Positions 29,173 through 38,196 of a stretch of DNA of 64,000 nt are shown one piece after another; the stretch's first letter is position 1; each line of letters begins with the position of its first letter. A program made the translations under genes and the position numbers. Location of the stretch: positions 4,588,001 to 4,652,000 of the forward strand of contig NC_020514.1 of the NCBI RefSeq assembly GCF_000347635.1. The letters are read 5' to 3'. The notes below the pieces were generated by a model, which searched no databases, had not been told where the DNA came from, and saw only the letters and a list, made by a program, of their open reading frames with translations. The DNA comes from Paraglaciecola psychrophila 170 (lineage in GTDB: Bacteria > Pseudomonadota > Gammaproteobacteria > Enterobacterales > Alteromonadaceae).

Positions 29173-29271
29173 TTCCCCCAAAAATGAACTCTTCCTCTGT
29201 ACTAAAGTGTTAGGTATTTATTAATAAAACCCCGCTAAGGTTGTTTCACCTCAACAAACAACAAGTTCATC

Positions 29272-29970
29272 ATGAAAAAAATAATCATTGCTGCAGTTGT
29301 TTTATCTCTTGGTTTAATTTCGCCCTTTGTACTCGCCAATAGCTGCAAAGACCCAGTGGTACTAGTACATGGCAACGCCGCAACGCCGGCTAGCTGGGAC
29401 AATACCTTCAACCTGCTGTTAAGTCAGGGTTACTCCAGTACAGATATTTACCGTCCCAATTGGGGGTCGAAAAACTGCGCCTCATGTAACAATCACAGTG
29501 GCAGCGAAGAAACGCTAGTCAGGCAGGCAATCAACGATGCTATCGCCAATTCCTGTAGCGGCCAAATCGATGTTATAGGACATTCTATGGGCGCAACCTT
29601 GGCAGCTCAGCAGATTAGCAAACTTGCTGCAGCATCATATGTCGATACCTTTGTGGGCATTGCAGGTGCGTTCAGGGGCCTGTATAGCTGCGGTATCTAT
29701 CCATTTAATGTGTGGAGCTCAACCTGTGGTTATTATGGTTTATCCATCCAAAGTCCCTTTCTGGACAGCTTGTATGGTGAGCACTTGGGCGACAAGATTT
29801 ACTCAATCAAGAGTAATATCGACCAAATCGTCTGTGCAACCGGTGTCTGCGTTGTTTATGGTGTGCATAGCAGCAGTATTTGGAATGAAGATGCTAGCTT
29901 CACCTACTCTCTTGGCCATTTTGGCTTACAAACCGACACAGCACAAAAACAGATCGATTTAATCCAATAA
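29272..29970 (+). CDS. Secreted lipase, alpha/beta hydrolase (class 2 lipase-like)
   Basis: A 232-residue protein with a signal peptide (MKKIIIAAVVLSLGLISPF, cleaved after VLA). The mature enzyme has DPVVLVHGNAATPASWDN (oxyanion region HGN), the nucleophile elbow IDVIGHSMGATLAAQQI and a final catalytic His candidate in LGHFGLQ. Seven or more cysteines suggest disulfides in the periplasm or outside. It resembles Bacillus LipA/triacylglycerol lipase EstA-like proteins that lack a lid. It stands alone and is followed by a terminator. Confidence 0.88.
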   Translation: MKKIIIAAVVLSLGLISPFVLANSCKDPVVLVHGNAATPASWDNTFNLLLSQGYSSTDIYRPNWGSKNCASCNNHSGSEETLVRQAINDAIANSCSGQIDVIGHSMGATLAAQQISKLAAASYVDTFVGIAGAFRGLYSCGIYPFNVWSSTCGYYGLSIQSPFLDSLYGEHLGDKIYSIKSNIDQIVCATGVCVVYGVHSSSIWNEDASFTYSLGHFGLQTDTAQKQIDLIQ

Positions 29971-29978
29971 AACAACAA

Positions 29979-30014
29979 GGGGACACCAAAAATGGCATCC
30001 CCTTACATTTTTTT
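29979..30014 (+). terminator. Terminator after the lipase gene
   Basis: GGGGA/TCCCC with an inner CCA/TGG pairing around AAAA, followed by TTACATTTTTTT. It begins nine bases after the stop. The bases from 30015 to 30372 show no gene. Confidence 0.75.
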
Positions 30015-30372
30015 GAATTAGTTACATGGACACCCATCGTAACAACTTACCGGATATAATAAATACCCTGCAATTGCATATCCAACCTAAATATAGAATC
30101 CAATAATCCAGTATCAAACGACATATTGAGCAACTCTAGTTTCCAGTTGCTAACATTCCTTTTAAACAGCCATTATTTGAAAATAATTAACGGGCTAAAA
30201 TATTGGATAATGCGAGATATTTTTAGCTTTAGGTTTATCCCTAGCCCAAGTGCCAGAAGTATTTCTTTGTTTCACTTCAAAAAGCTTAAATTAATACCGA
30301 AACAACTTTGCTTAGATTGCGGTAAATAGTAATGGGTCCTCTCAAAATAAAAAACTAAATTAATAAACCAAC

Positions 30373-30715
30373 ATGAGAAAACGGATGTTAACCAAGAATA
30401 CTTAGCTCATTGCTATCGCCAACTGTTACAGGTGTTCAGCAACACTTACAAAGGGCATCAAGGCGACAAGTTAAAGTTTCTTACCGAAGGATTATTACAG
30501 GCTGGTAAATCACTTGGCTTTTTTAGCCGGTCCGATGCCGCAGAACTGATGAACATGGCGAACATTGAAGTGTTTGGCCAAATCATTGAAGAACACGAAA
30601 ATCACAAAAAAAATAGTAAAAAAGACCCTTGATTGACGACGACAGCGATTTTTTCAACATTCCAGCTTACGAGCGACCTAAAGAGTCTGCCGTTAAAAAT
30701 GTTGTCTTAGTATGA
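30373..30715 (+). pseudogene. Unrecognised small protein gene with two A-run frameshifts
   Basis: The sequence as given has only an inner frame (GTG at 30432 to 30632). If one A is added to the A4 run at 30378-30381 and one to the A6 run at 30618-30623, an ATG at 30373 opens one continuous frame of about 114 codons ending at 30713-30715. It starts MRKTDVNQEYLAHCYRQLLQ, continues through FLTEGLLQAGKSLGFFSRSD and ends DSDFFNIPAYERPKESAVKN. The joined protein is helical, charged and cytoplasmic, with no named family that I recognise. The neat repair at both ends suggests sequencing indels rather than true decay. Confidence 0.55.
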
Positions 30716-30825
30716 CGGTTATCATCCTGACTCAAACCATCAAATACAACAAAACCCGCAACATACTGTGATTTTGGCAACCGATTGACCGCTTGGGATT
30801 CACTCGTATCTTCCATGATACTCGC

Positions 30826-31023
30826 CCTGCGGGCAGGCGGAGCCTGTGCAAATTGTTCCATACATTTTGTGTGAAATACATCCATGTATTTCATCGCTTC
30901 GCGACTATGCTTTAAAGCGCATGTCCACCAAAAGTTGCAGGAGCAACTTAGAACAGCTTTAGCTGGCCTGCGAAGCAGGTGAACCACATGGACGTGGTGA
31001 ATAAATTTGTTCCTGACAAATTT
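30826..31023. repeat. String of nine short palindromes
   Basis: Nine hairpins follow each other in 200 bases: 30826-30837 (CCTGC/GCAGG), 30872-30893 (TGAAATACAT/ATGTATTTCA), 30894-30904 (TCGC/GCGA), 30909-30918 (GCTTTAAAGC), 30932-30949 (AAGTTGC/GCAACTT), 30954-30965 (CAGCT/AGCTG), 30967-30979 (CCTGC/GCAGG), 30983-30998 (ACCAC/GTGGT) and 31003-31023 (AAATTTGT/ACAAATTT). Loops are 0-6 bases, often GGA- or TCC-like. They lie between the small gene at 30373 and the convergent tRNA. No open frame explains them. Confidence 0.85.
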
Positions 31024-31060
31024 GTCGAACCGTGTGGGCTCTCATCCCGACCAGCACCAA

Positions 31061-31108
31061 CAAATACAAAAAAGCCCCGCTAAATCTAGCGGGGCTTTTT
31101 TGTATTTG
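31061..31108 (-). terminator. 22-bp perfect terminator stem after tRNA-Ser
   Basis: The arms 31061-31082 and 31087-31108 are exact complements around the four-base loop AATC. The core is AGCCCCGCTA/TAGCGGGGCT with A/T runs outside, so it ends transcription from both sides. Its outer bases overlap the encoded CCA end of the tRNA. Confidence 0.95.
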
Positions 31109-31196
31109 GCGGAGGGGGTGGGATTCGAACCCACGTTAGGTTTAACCCTAAACACACTTTCCAGGCGTGCGCCTTAAGCCACTCAGCCACCTCTCC
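31107..31196 (-). tRNA. tRNA-Ser (anticodon GGA)
   Basis: On the minus strand: acceptor GGAGAGG, D-arm with GCTGAGTGGCTTAAGGC, anticodon loop CCTGGAAAG (anticodon GGA, reading UCC and UCU), a long variable arm typical of tRNA-Ser, T-arm GTGGGTTCGAATCCCAC, acceptor CCCCTCC, discriminator G and an encoded CCA. The acceptor strands have one A-C mismatch (fifth pair), where GGAGAGG would expect CCTCTCC. A terminator follows at once. Confidence 0.96.
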
Positions 31197-31457
31197 AAAA
31201 CTTTTACAATCTTTGCCTGTTTATTTAAGTTGGGTTGATTCAACTTGGCGCTTGGCTTGCGCTTTAATTATTACCGTTTTGTAGTCTGCTGCAATTTCTT
31301 CGCAGAAGCTGCTGCTACAAAAGAGGCGCGTATGTTAGGGAAAACAGCTTGGCTGCGCAAGTAATAACTGCAGCCAAATTGATGATGTGATGATTTATTA
31401 GCCACATTAGGTCTAAATAGCATACAAAAAGCAGCTGGCTGACGATAATTAGCCTAG

Positions 31458-32057
31458 TTACTCTGGTATGACTATCTTGCCGTTGATGACCATAATACAG
31501 TCCATGCCTGCATTTTGGGCGGCTTGACGGCCTACTTCGGTATCTTCGAAGACCACGCACTCGTTTGGCTGTAAGCCCATGTTTTTGGCGACGGTTATGA
31601 ACGTTTCGCCATGGGGTTTTCCATGAGTGACATCCGTTGCAGTCACAACGGTTTCAAGACGTTCTAGCAGGCCAGTATCGGTGAGCATGCTGATGGCGTT
31701 ATTTCGCTCTGAGCCGGTACCTACCCCCATTTTAAGTATGCCTTGGTAACGTAGCATCACTTGGAATGTATCGTCGATAACGCTTGGGCTATCTTTAAGG
31801 TCGAGAAACGCTAGGCGTTTAGTTTCAGTGACCTGGTCTAAGTCATGGCTTAGACCATGTTTTTCATTCAGAAGTTTAACAATATCTCTGGTAGGCACGC
31901 CACCAAGGTTATGTATGTACTGTCCGTCAAAGGGATAAGCATATTTTTCACAGGTTCGTCGCCAAGCTAGGCCGTGTGCGCCCATTGAATCAATCAAGGT
32001 TCCGTCCATATCAAACACTATCCCTTTGTAGCGGCTTAAATCTGGCATTACACTCAC
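31458..32057 (-). CDS. HAD-family phosphatase, beta-phosphoglucomutase/YqaB group
   Basis: A 199-residue HAD hydrolase. Motif I is IVFDMDGTLIDS (Asp16 nucleophile, Asp18 acid-base), the cap includes GLAWRRTCEKYAYPFDGQYI, motif II is VGTGSERNNA, motif III is the Lys of THGKPHGETF, and motif IV is CVVFEDTEVGRQAAQNAGM. This is the pattern of the E. coli YqaB (fructose-1-phosphatase) type. Likely substrates are small sugar phosphates. It follows nadA on the same strand, but a terminator lies between. Confidence 0.9.
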   Translation of the reverse strand: MSVMPDLSRYKGIVFDMDGTLIDSMGAHGLAWRRTCEKYAYPFDGQYIHNLGGVPTRDIVKLLNEKHGLSHDLDQVTETKRLAFLDLKDSPSVIDDTFQVMLRYQGILKMGVGTGSERNNAISMLTDTGLLERLETVVTATDVTHGKPHGETFITVAKNMGLQPNECVVFEDTEVGRQAAQNAGMDCIMVINGKIVIPE

Positions 32058-32101
32058 TCCTAATAATTAAAATACTACAGTTGTATGAGGGCTATAAATG
32101 A

Positions 32102-32124
32102 AAAAGCCAGCTAAGCTGGCTTTT
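32102..32124 (-). terminator. Terminator between nadA and the HAD gene
   Basis: AAAAGCCAGC (32102-32111) pairs with GCTGGCTTTT (32115-32124) around a three-base loop. On the minus strand it ends in a T-run, 43 bases after the nadA stop. Confidence 0.9.
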
Positions 32125-32166
32125 ATCTTGTTAATTTATCTGGCTAAATAACCCAAAACAAGCGAA

Positions 32167-33225
32167 CTAGGCGTTACCCGTCACTTTCATTTTTAATTGA
32201 GCTGAAAAGTCGAGCATACGGTTTAAAGGCACTAAGGCGCGTTGGCGCGTGGCTTCATCCACAAAGATTTCGTGGCCACTGCTATCGGTTAATGATTGGT
32301 GGATAGCTTGCAAACCATTCATGGCCATCCATGGGCAGTGGGCGCAGCTTTTACAGGTTGCGCCATTGCCGCCTGTTGGAGCTTCTAATAATATTTTACC
32401 CGGTGCAGCTTGCTGCATTTTGTAAAATATACCGCGATCGGTAGCCACGATAAAATGGCTATTCGGTAAGGTTTTAGCTGCATTGATCAACTGAGTGGTT
32501 GAACCAACCGCATCAGCTAAAGCAATCACACTAGCAGGCGATTCGGGGTGTACTAAAACCGCCGCATCAGGATAGAGGTGTTTCATATCTATCAGCGCTT
32601 TAGCTGAGAATTCGTCGTGTACGATACATTCGCCTTGCCACATCAACATATCGGCGCCAGTCTGTTTGGCAATATACGCGCCTAAATGGCGATCCGGTGC
32701 CCAGATAATTTTTTCACCTACCGAGTCTAAATGTTCAACAATTTCTAAGGCAATACTTGAGGTGACAACCCAATCAGCACGGGCTTTGACCGCTGCTGAG
32801 GTATTGGCATACACCACCACTGTGTGATCAGGATGGGCATCACAAAATGCAGAGAATTGGTCAACCGGGCAACCCAAGTCTAGTGAGCATGTTGCTTCTA
32901 GGGTGGGCATTAATACGGTTTTTTCTGGGCTGATAATTTTTGCGGTTTCGCCCATAAATCTTACGCCAGCAACAATTAGAGTATCGGCTTCGCAGTCACG
33001 TCCAAATCTGGCCATTTCTAATGAGTCAGAAATACAGCCGCCAGTTTCTTCGGCTAAGGCTTGGATTTCAGGATCGGTGTAATAATGCGCAACCAACACA
33101 GCATTTTTTTGCTTTAGCAGCGTTTTGATTTGCTGAACGTATTGTTGTTGTTGCAGATTACTCAGCGCAACGGGCTTAGCTGGAAAAGGGTACTCAATGG
33201 TTTTTACAGAAAATAGCTTTGACAT
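32167..33225 (-). CDS. nadA: Quinolinate synthase NadA
   Basis: A 352-residue 4Fe-4S enzyme that condenses iminoaspartate with DHAP to quinolinate in NAD synthesis. With the ATG at 33225 the three cluster cysteines fall at 113 (ATCSLDLGC), 200 (GECIVHDEF) and 297 (CAHCPWM), the same numbers as in E. coli NadA. That decides the start against the longer TTG-initiated frame from 33264. Also seen: [29 protein letters not shown] and MKVxxN-like [18 protein letters not shown]. NadB is not in the window. Confidence 0.97.
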   Translation of the reverse strand: MSKLFSVKTIEYPFPAKPVALSNLQQQQYVQQIKTLLKQKNAVLVAHYYTDPEIQALAEETGGCISDSLEMARFGRDCEADTLIVAGVRFMGETAKIISPEKTVLMPTLEATCSLDLGCPVDQFSAFCDAHPDHTVVVYANTSAAVKARADWVVTSSIALEIVEHLDSVGEKIIWAPDRHLGAYIAKQTGADMLMWQGECIVHDEFSAKALIDMKHLYPDAAVLVHPESPASVIALADAVGSTTQLINAAKTLPNSHFIVATDRGIFYKMQQAAPGKILLEAPTGGNGATCKSCAHCPWMAMNGLQAIHQSLTDSSGHEIFVDEATRQRALVPLNRMLDFSAQLKMKVTGNA

Positions 33226-33304
33226 ATTTTTTAAGGCACTAGATGGTACTGATAAAACGTCCAAGTAGTATACCCATTTGTCATGTAATTAACATATTAG
33301 CGCG

Positions 33305-34417
33305 TTAAAGATTATTGGCATGATTGGCAGAAGGTGAAATGTACTGCTGGTATCTCGCTCGCCAAAACTGACTTTCTGGTAAGTTATTAGATTGTTCGTA
33401 TAGCTGAGCAAAATTAATATGTGCTGACGGTTGATTAGGTGTGTTTTGTAATTGCCTTTGCCACGCAGTTAGATAATGGGCAGGGATATAGGCAGTATCG
33501 TGATATTCCATAAAGGTAAGCCGCTTGGATGCTTTAAACGCTTGAGTGGAATGGTTATCACAAGTTCTTGCAGCAAATAAGTCAATATTATTTTGCAGAC
33601 CTATTGATTGCCAATACTCTCGGTCCGCCTTTGATTTGTCTACTTGTTTAAATACGATATTGGGTGCGTCGACCCCAGCACATACACGTTTTGCTAGTGC
33701 TTCGCTGAGTGGGTATTCATCGATAAAACCTGAAAAGTGGGCTAATTCGTGAATAAACACGTCGTAGGTGTCTTGGCGATCTAAAAACATAATACCGTTG
33801 TGTACGTTGGCTTTGCCTTTGTCGGCAAACATCACTAAGTGGGTAAAAGGTAAACTTTTTAGTTTTTCGGCCAGTGTTATTAGTTGGCAACCTAAACGAC
33901 CGCTTTGGTGCCAATTTTCTTCACAGCTAATATCAATGGGATCAAACCAAGTCACGTCATAGATACAGATGGCTAAAGCGTTTAGGCGTGTGTCTTGGGC
34001 AAAACGTGACCTAAAGTATTCAGCTTGCACAAGAGATCCTATATCTGGCGTCACAAACAATAGTTTTTGCTTACAGTTATCAGGCAAAGTAGATAGTTGT
34101 TGCTTAAAGTCAGAGTTTCGATTTTTATTAAAGGCAGTGGTGTGATACTGATACAACTTAGCTAAAGACTGTAGATCCTGATTCAGATTTTTAGACCCAA
34201 GTGATGAAAATACTTTTGCTGATTGTTGGTATTTTTTATCACGCCATAGCGCCAGGCCATCGGCAAGTTGTTGTTCCGCCAATTCATTAGGCAATAGCTT
34301 TGTAACAAGCAGATTTTCTGGTGCAGGGGGGATATCTAGAAAATAGTGATTAAGCATTAACCAAGCAGGAACTAGCACACATACTAAGGCTATTCCCCAC
34401 TTGGTAACAACAGGCAT
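33305..34417 (-). CDS. Membrane-anchored HELAH protein (putative metallopeptidase)
   Basis: A 370-residue protein. Residues about 8-27 form one membrane anchor; the rest should lie in the periplasm. A helical N-terminal half (ADGLALWRDKKYQQSAKVFS) looks TPR-like. In the middle, YDVFIHELAHFSGFIDEYPL has the zincin motif HELAH at 223-227, with a downstream acidic region. A short TPR-like end (INFAQLYEQSNNLPESQFWR) follows. The family is not named to me. It begins two bases after the nlpI stop (TAAAAATG), so the two are translated together. NlpI in E. coli brings proteases to murein endopeptidases, which fits a periplasmic protease partner, but that is inference. Confidence 0.7.
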   Translation of the reverse strand: MPVVTKWGIALVCVLVPAWLMLNHYFLDIPPAPENLLVTKLLPNELAEQQLADGLALWRDKKYQQSAKVFSSLGSKNLNQDLQSLAKLYQYHTTAFNKNRNSDFKQQLSTLPDNCKQKLLFVTPDIGSLVQAEYFRSRFAQDTRLNALAICIYDVTWFDPIDISCEENWHQSGRLGCQLITLAEKLKSLPFTHLVMFADKGKANVHNGIMFLDRQDTYDVFIHELAHFSGFIDEYPLSEALAKRVCAGVDAPNIVFKQVDKSKADREYWQSIGLQNNIDLFAARTCDNHSTQAFKASKRLTFMEYHDTAYIPAHYLTAWQRQLQNTPNQPSAHINFAQLYEQSNNLPESQFWRARYQQYISPSANHANNL

Positions 34418-34419
34418 TT

Positions 34420-35328
34420 TTATTGGGTTTGTAGCTCGTTTGTGGTGTTTTTATTGGCTTCATCACGCAATAAATTAAGTTCTAGACGAGCATAACGGTG
34501 TTCAACATACTCAAATACGTTAGTACTTAACGCGAGTTTAAAATAGTTTGATGCTACACCTCTGTTGCCTCTTGCAGAGTGGTATTTTCCTAAATAGAAA
34601 TAGGCTTCGCATAGTCTGTCAGTCAATTGCTGTTGGCTGGTGACACCAATGATCAAGGTGTTTAAGAGTTCACCTTCAGTTGTTCTTTCAAGATACAAAT
34701 CAACTAATTGAGTTGCCCAGTTGTCTTCATCTAAATTTTTACGTTGCTGAGCTAACTCAATCATTGCCTGTGGTTTATCTATTTCACTGGAAGCCAGATA
34801 ACTCCAAAGGGCACGATAAGGGTCGGAAGCATTTTTGTTATAAAACGTACCAAAATCACGAACTGCCAAATCCGGACGGCCACCATAATATAAGGCAATG
34901 CCACGGTTTAAGAATGCAAATTCCATATCTGGATTAATATCTAAGGTGGCATCAAAGGCTTCATAAGCTTGGATGAAATCCATTTGCTGAGTGTAATGTA
35001 CCCCCATAGAATTATAAGCTTCAGCCAGATCAGGTTTTAGACGGATCGCCAGATTAAAATCGTATTGAGCTAACCCAGACAAACCGACACTGTCATACAA
35101 GGTGCCGCGCTGATGTAGCAATTGTGCCTTTTGCTCGTCTTCCAAGTCGGTGTTAGCCAAAATATGGCTATAACGGGCAATGGCAAGTTGTGAGCGCGGG
35201 TTCATAGGTGCAGGTTCGGCCAATAACAAATTGCCCATTTGCCTGCTTTCTTGTATTGAGCCGCTGTTGGATACACAACCAAATAAGAGTGAGCTGAGTA
35301 AAATGATGCTGCTGAGACGTTTATACAT
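34420..35328 (-). CDS. nlpI: TPR lipoprotein NlpI
   Basis: A 302-residue lipoprotein: signal with lipobox LLFGC (Cys18), then tetratricopeptide repeats, for example LHQRGTLYDSVGLSGLAQYD, LAEAYNSMGVHYTQQMDFIQ and FAFLNRGIALYYGGRPDLA, and a C-terminal EAYFYLGKYHSARGNRGVAS. Length and order match NlpI of gammaproteobacteria, an outer-membrane adaptor for peptidoglycan endopeptidases and Prc protease. In most relatives nlpI follows pnp. Here pnp is absent and a HELAH protein gene follows. Confidence 0.93.
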   Translation of the reverse strand: MYKRLSSIILLSSLLFGCVSNSGSIQESRQMGNLLLAEPAPMNPRSQLAIARYSHILANTDLEDEQKAQLLHQRGTLYDSVGLSGLAQYDFNLAIRLKPDLAEAYNSMGVHYTQQMDFIQAYEAFDATLDINPDMEFAFLNRGIALYYGGRPDLAVRDFGTFYNKNASDPYRALWSYLASSEIDKPQAMIELAQQRKNLDEDNWATQLVDLYLERTTEGELLNTLIIGVTSQQQLTDRLCEAYFYLGKYHSARGNRGVASNYFKLALSTNVFEYVEHRYARLELNLLRDEANKNTTNELQTQ

Positions 35329-35573
35329 AATAAAAGAAAAGTTTTACCTGAAAATAGATTACTTGTATGACACTAACTTTGTGCCTAGGTTTCACTACAA
35401 CCCTTTAAAATAGTCAAAAAACAAGAACAAGTGATGTATCGTAGAGTCGCTTATTTCACTGTAAAAGTAAAGTTACCGCAGTACCTGTGCTGTTAAAATG
35501 TGAATTAAACTTGAATCTATTACCCAAAATAAAGCAAACTACGCGGCCGATTTAAATTTAAAGTTTAATTTTT

Positions 35574-35984
35574 ATGGCACTTGACTTAACAGCCGAACAC
35601 AAAATGCTTTTGGCACTAGCCACTAAAGCACAAAAAAATGCCCACGCACCTTATTCAAATTTTCAGGTGGGCGCAGCCATTCTGGATGAAAACGCCCAGC
35701 TGCATGCCAGCTGTAATGTTGAAAACGCTGCCTACCCGCTAGGTCAATGTGCCGAAGCAGGCGCCATATCCGCTATGATTGCGTCTGGTAGTAAACAGAT
35801 TAAACACATCCTCATCGCCAGTCCTAACGATAATTTCTGCCCACCATGTGGCGGTTGCCGTCAAAAAATCGCTGAGTTTGCGGATACCCAGACAGAGGTA
35901 CATTTGGCGACCAAAGATGGTCAACTCAAAACTGTTAAGTTTACAGACTTGTTACCTTTGGCATTTGGGTTTGATAAAGAATAG
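35574..35984 (+). CDS. cdd: Cytidine deaminase (homotetrameric type)
   Basis: A 136-residue enzyme that deaminates cytidine and deoxycytidine. Seen: HAPYSNFQVGAAILDE, NVENAAYPLGQCAEAGAIS (zinc Cys59, catalytic Glu61) and FCPPCGGCRQKIAEF (zinc Cys92 and Cys95). The three-cysteine ligand set and the length mark the small tetrameric form rather than the dimeric E. coli Cdd. It ends at a perfect palindrome shared with the convergent locus. Confidence 0.97.
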   Translation: MALDLTAEHKMLLALATKAQKNAHAPYSNFQVGAAILDENAQLHASCNVENAAYPLGQCAEAGAISAMIASGSKQIKHILIASPNDNFCPPCGGCRQKIAEFADTQTEVHLATKDGQLKTVKFTDLLPLAFGFDKE

Positions 35985-36018
35985 CGGAGCTGTTTTAAGG
36001 ATCTTTGGTATACAGACT

Positions 36019-36068
36019 AATAACTATATACAAGTGGTAGCCATGGCTACCACTTGTATATAGTTATT
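36019..36068. terminator. 50-bp perfect palindrome between convergent genes
   Basis: Every base from 36019 to 36043 pairs with its partner from 36068 down to 36044, centred on GCCATGGC with no spacer. The 3' arm contains the stop codon of the minus-strand locus. Flanking TTATTTT on the plus side allows termination of cdd; it probably serves both directions. Confidence 0.9.
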
Positions 36069-37395
36069 TTGCTACACCACTGTTTTGATTGTCGCGATGA
36101 ATCTTAGCCCAAGTATTAGGCATTAAGCCGTTACTACCAGTGTTAATAGCGACTAACTTACCCGTTGCATTACTTGCCGATAAATCGGATTCAGATAATG
36201 TACCTATATAGGCAATCCCCTGACTATCAATTACCGGTGACGACCAAGTTACATTGGCTTTTAAATCATACTGCCATGCAAGCTCACCACTAGATTTGTA
36301 GGCATAAAATAAATTGGTCTCTGATGAAAAGTAAATATTTCCGCTGTCGTCTAATGTTGGCGACACATACACATCGCCAGCAATAGAGGTTTTCCATTTA
36401 ACCGCTTTGGTGTTTAAGTCCAATGCGTAAAACTCACTATCCACATTATTTTTATGTGCCAAAATAAAGCGTATCCCTTGACTCGTCTATGGCCACTGAT
36501 GAGCGAATATGGGGAGCTTCAAGCACTTGTGGATTGGGTAATTCAAAACGCCAGCGCAATGCTAGGTTATCGTCAAAACTATATAAAATGCCTGCTTCCG
36601 ATCCAAAATATATATTATTATTGGAGTCAATGGCGGGTGTTGATAACACTAAGTCCCCTTCAAAGGTAACAATATCTGCAAACTGACCAGTGAGTTCGTA
36701 GCTACTTAAATCAAGTTTGAATAGCCGACCTTCATCATAAAATACCAATTCCCCCTTATAATTGATGGCACCATTTACAAAACGATCTTGACGACCACCA
36801 CAGTTACAAAGTCGCTTAAATAAAGTGTCACCTGTTTGGGCATCAAAGGCAAAAATGTCGAGACCGGTGTAGATCACCTGATTTTGGTAGGCCACAACTT
36901 TGGATAAACCCGAGCCCGTTTGAGAAGGGTAATCAGATACCCGTTTTCGCCATAGTTGTTGGCCATTATTATCAAGCGCGACTAAGTCACGATAAGATTT
37001 TTGGAACTCACTTGTGCGTTTATCAGCCGTAAAGTAGATATTATTGTTATGTACCACAGGACTTGAACGCACCTCTTCGCTATTGGGTAAGGTAGGCCTA
37101 GGTAAACAGCGCCCATACCTCCTTGCCCTAACTTTTTGATCAGTTTGTACAAGCCCGCTTGTTTTCCAGCAAGGTTATGAATGATGTTGTCTTCAACTAA
37201 TAACTCTGCTTGTTGACCAATCAGTGTGCCAAAAGAGGTCTGATTTTTGTTTTCAACATGGGCCGCGATCAAGGCTAACACATCGGCATAAAACCCATGT
37301 TTTTGCTCAATAAAACCTGGCAGGTTCTTAAGCATATTTTCTTCATCGATTGCGAATAAATGAAGAAATAGTGCCAGAGGGTTAGCAAATGTCAT
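36064..37395 (-). pseudogene. Ser/Thr protein kinase-PQQ propeller gene with kinase domain deleted
   Basis: From the ATG at 37395 (AAAAAGGACAAGC in front) the frame gives an N-terminal region and the kinase glycine loop YKLIKKLGQGGMGAVYLG. It then jumps straight, and out of frame, into PTLPNSEEVRSSPVVHNNNI, the start of a PQQ-like beta-propeller (repeats such as LVALDNNGQQLWRKRV, FAFDAQTGDTLF and ALDLNTKAVKWKTSI). The catalytic core (HRD, DFG) and membrane segment are missing, so a deletion of roughly a kilobase is inferred. A further frameshift near 36455 splits the propeller. In intact relatives such a kinase senses through an outer propeller. Confidence 0.8.
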
Positions 37396-37423
37396 GCTTG
37401 TCCTTTTTCCATTTTTTATTGGT

Positions 37424-38018
37424 TTAGCATTGTGTGCGTAAATACGCCTTGGCTGTCGATAGTTCGTTATATACTGTTGATTTATTAATGCCTCACTCAG
37501 TTTTCACATCTTCAATGTCATAACCAAGAAAATAATGTAGTAGGGCAACTTTGTAAGACCGAGGTGACAGTGTTTGGAGTTTTGTCAAAGCCGCATCAAA
37601 CAAATGGTAGGGTTCGGGGTCGTCTATCTGGATCAAAGCTCTGTGATATATGCCTGCTCCTGGGTTCTTTTTTGAGTCGATTTAGCTTTGAGATCATCAA
37701 GTAACATCCATCTGACAGACGATGCTAGAGATAAGAAAACTGCTCTCTATTATCGAAAATCTCACTGGGTGGTGTAAGACTAGCCAATACGTCATGCAAC
37801 AAAGATGTTGTGTTAGGTAGTTGACCGATAAGATTTTGCGACGCGCTCTTCTTGGCTTTAGTGGAGATTTGTTTTTTGACTATGCCTTTCAGATGATAAT
37901 AGATGATACAGCGTAATTGGTTCGCACTATCTAAATCATTGTCCACTATCCAACGGTTTAATATTTCGGTTAAGGGCTGCTCTTCCTCATTGGTAAGACT
38001 TGCGTGTTGCTGATCCAT
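37424..38018 (-). pseudogene. ECF-type RNA polymerase sigma factor, broken
   Basis: The 38018 frame starts LTEILNRWIVDNDLDSANQL and TTSLLHDVLASLTPP, the sigma-2 region of the sigma70_ECF group usually paired with Ser/Thr kinases. It breaks at A4 (plus strand 37736-37739); another frame gives SLASSVRWMLLDDLKAK. It breaks again at 37635-37637 and goes on as LTKLQTLSPRSYKVALLHYF (sigma-4). A TGA at 37493-37495 replaces one residue before GINKSTVYNELSTAKAYL, ending at 37424-37426. One base added at each run restores the frame, but the TGA stays. It lies 28 bases before the kinase gene, as in ECF-kinase operons. Confidence 0.8.
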
Positions 38019-38196
38019 TTTTGTTGTTATACAAGCATTATAATTGTCAGTCTATCCCTTGTCTAATTCAAATCTATAACAAATTAACAACACTTAACAC
38101 AATGAATATTATGATTTTTTATTCTCACAAGAAAATTAAACTCAAAAAAATAGCCGCTGTTTTTAAGCTGCGGCATTGTTTATAAACTCATGACAT

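Noticed and set aside
30126..30329. 67-codon frame after the lipase terminator
   Set aside because: No ribosome binding site and no recognisable sequence; AT-rich filler.
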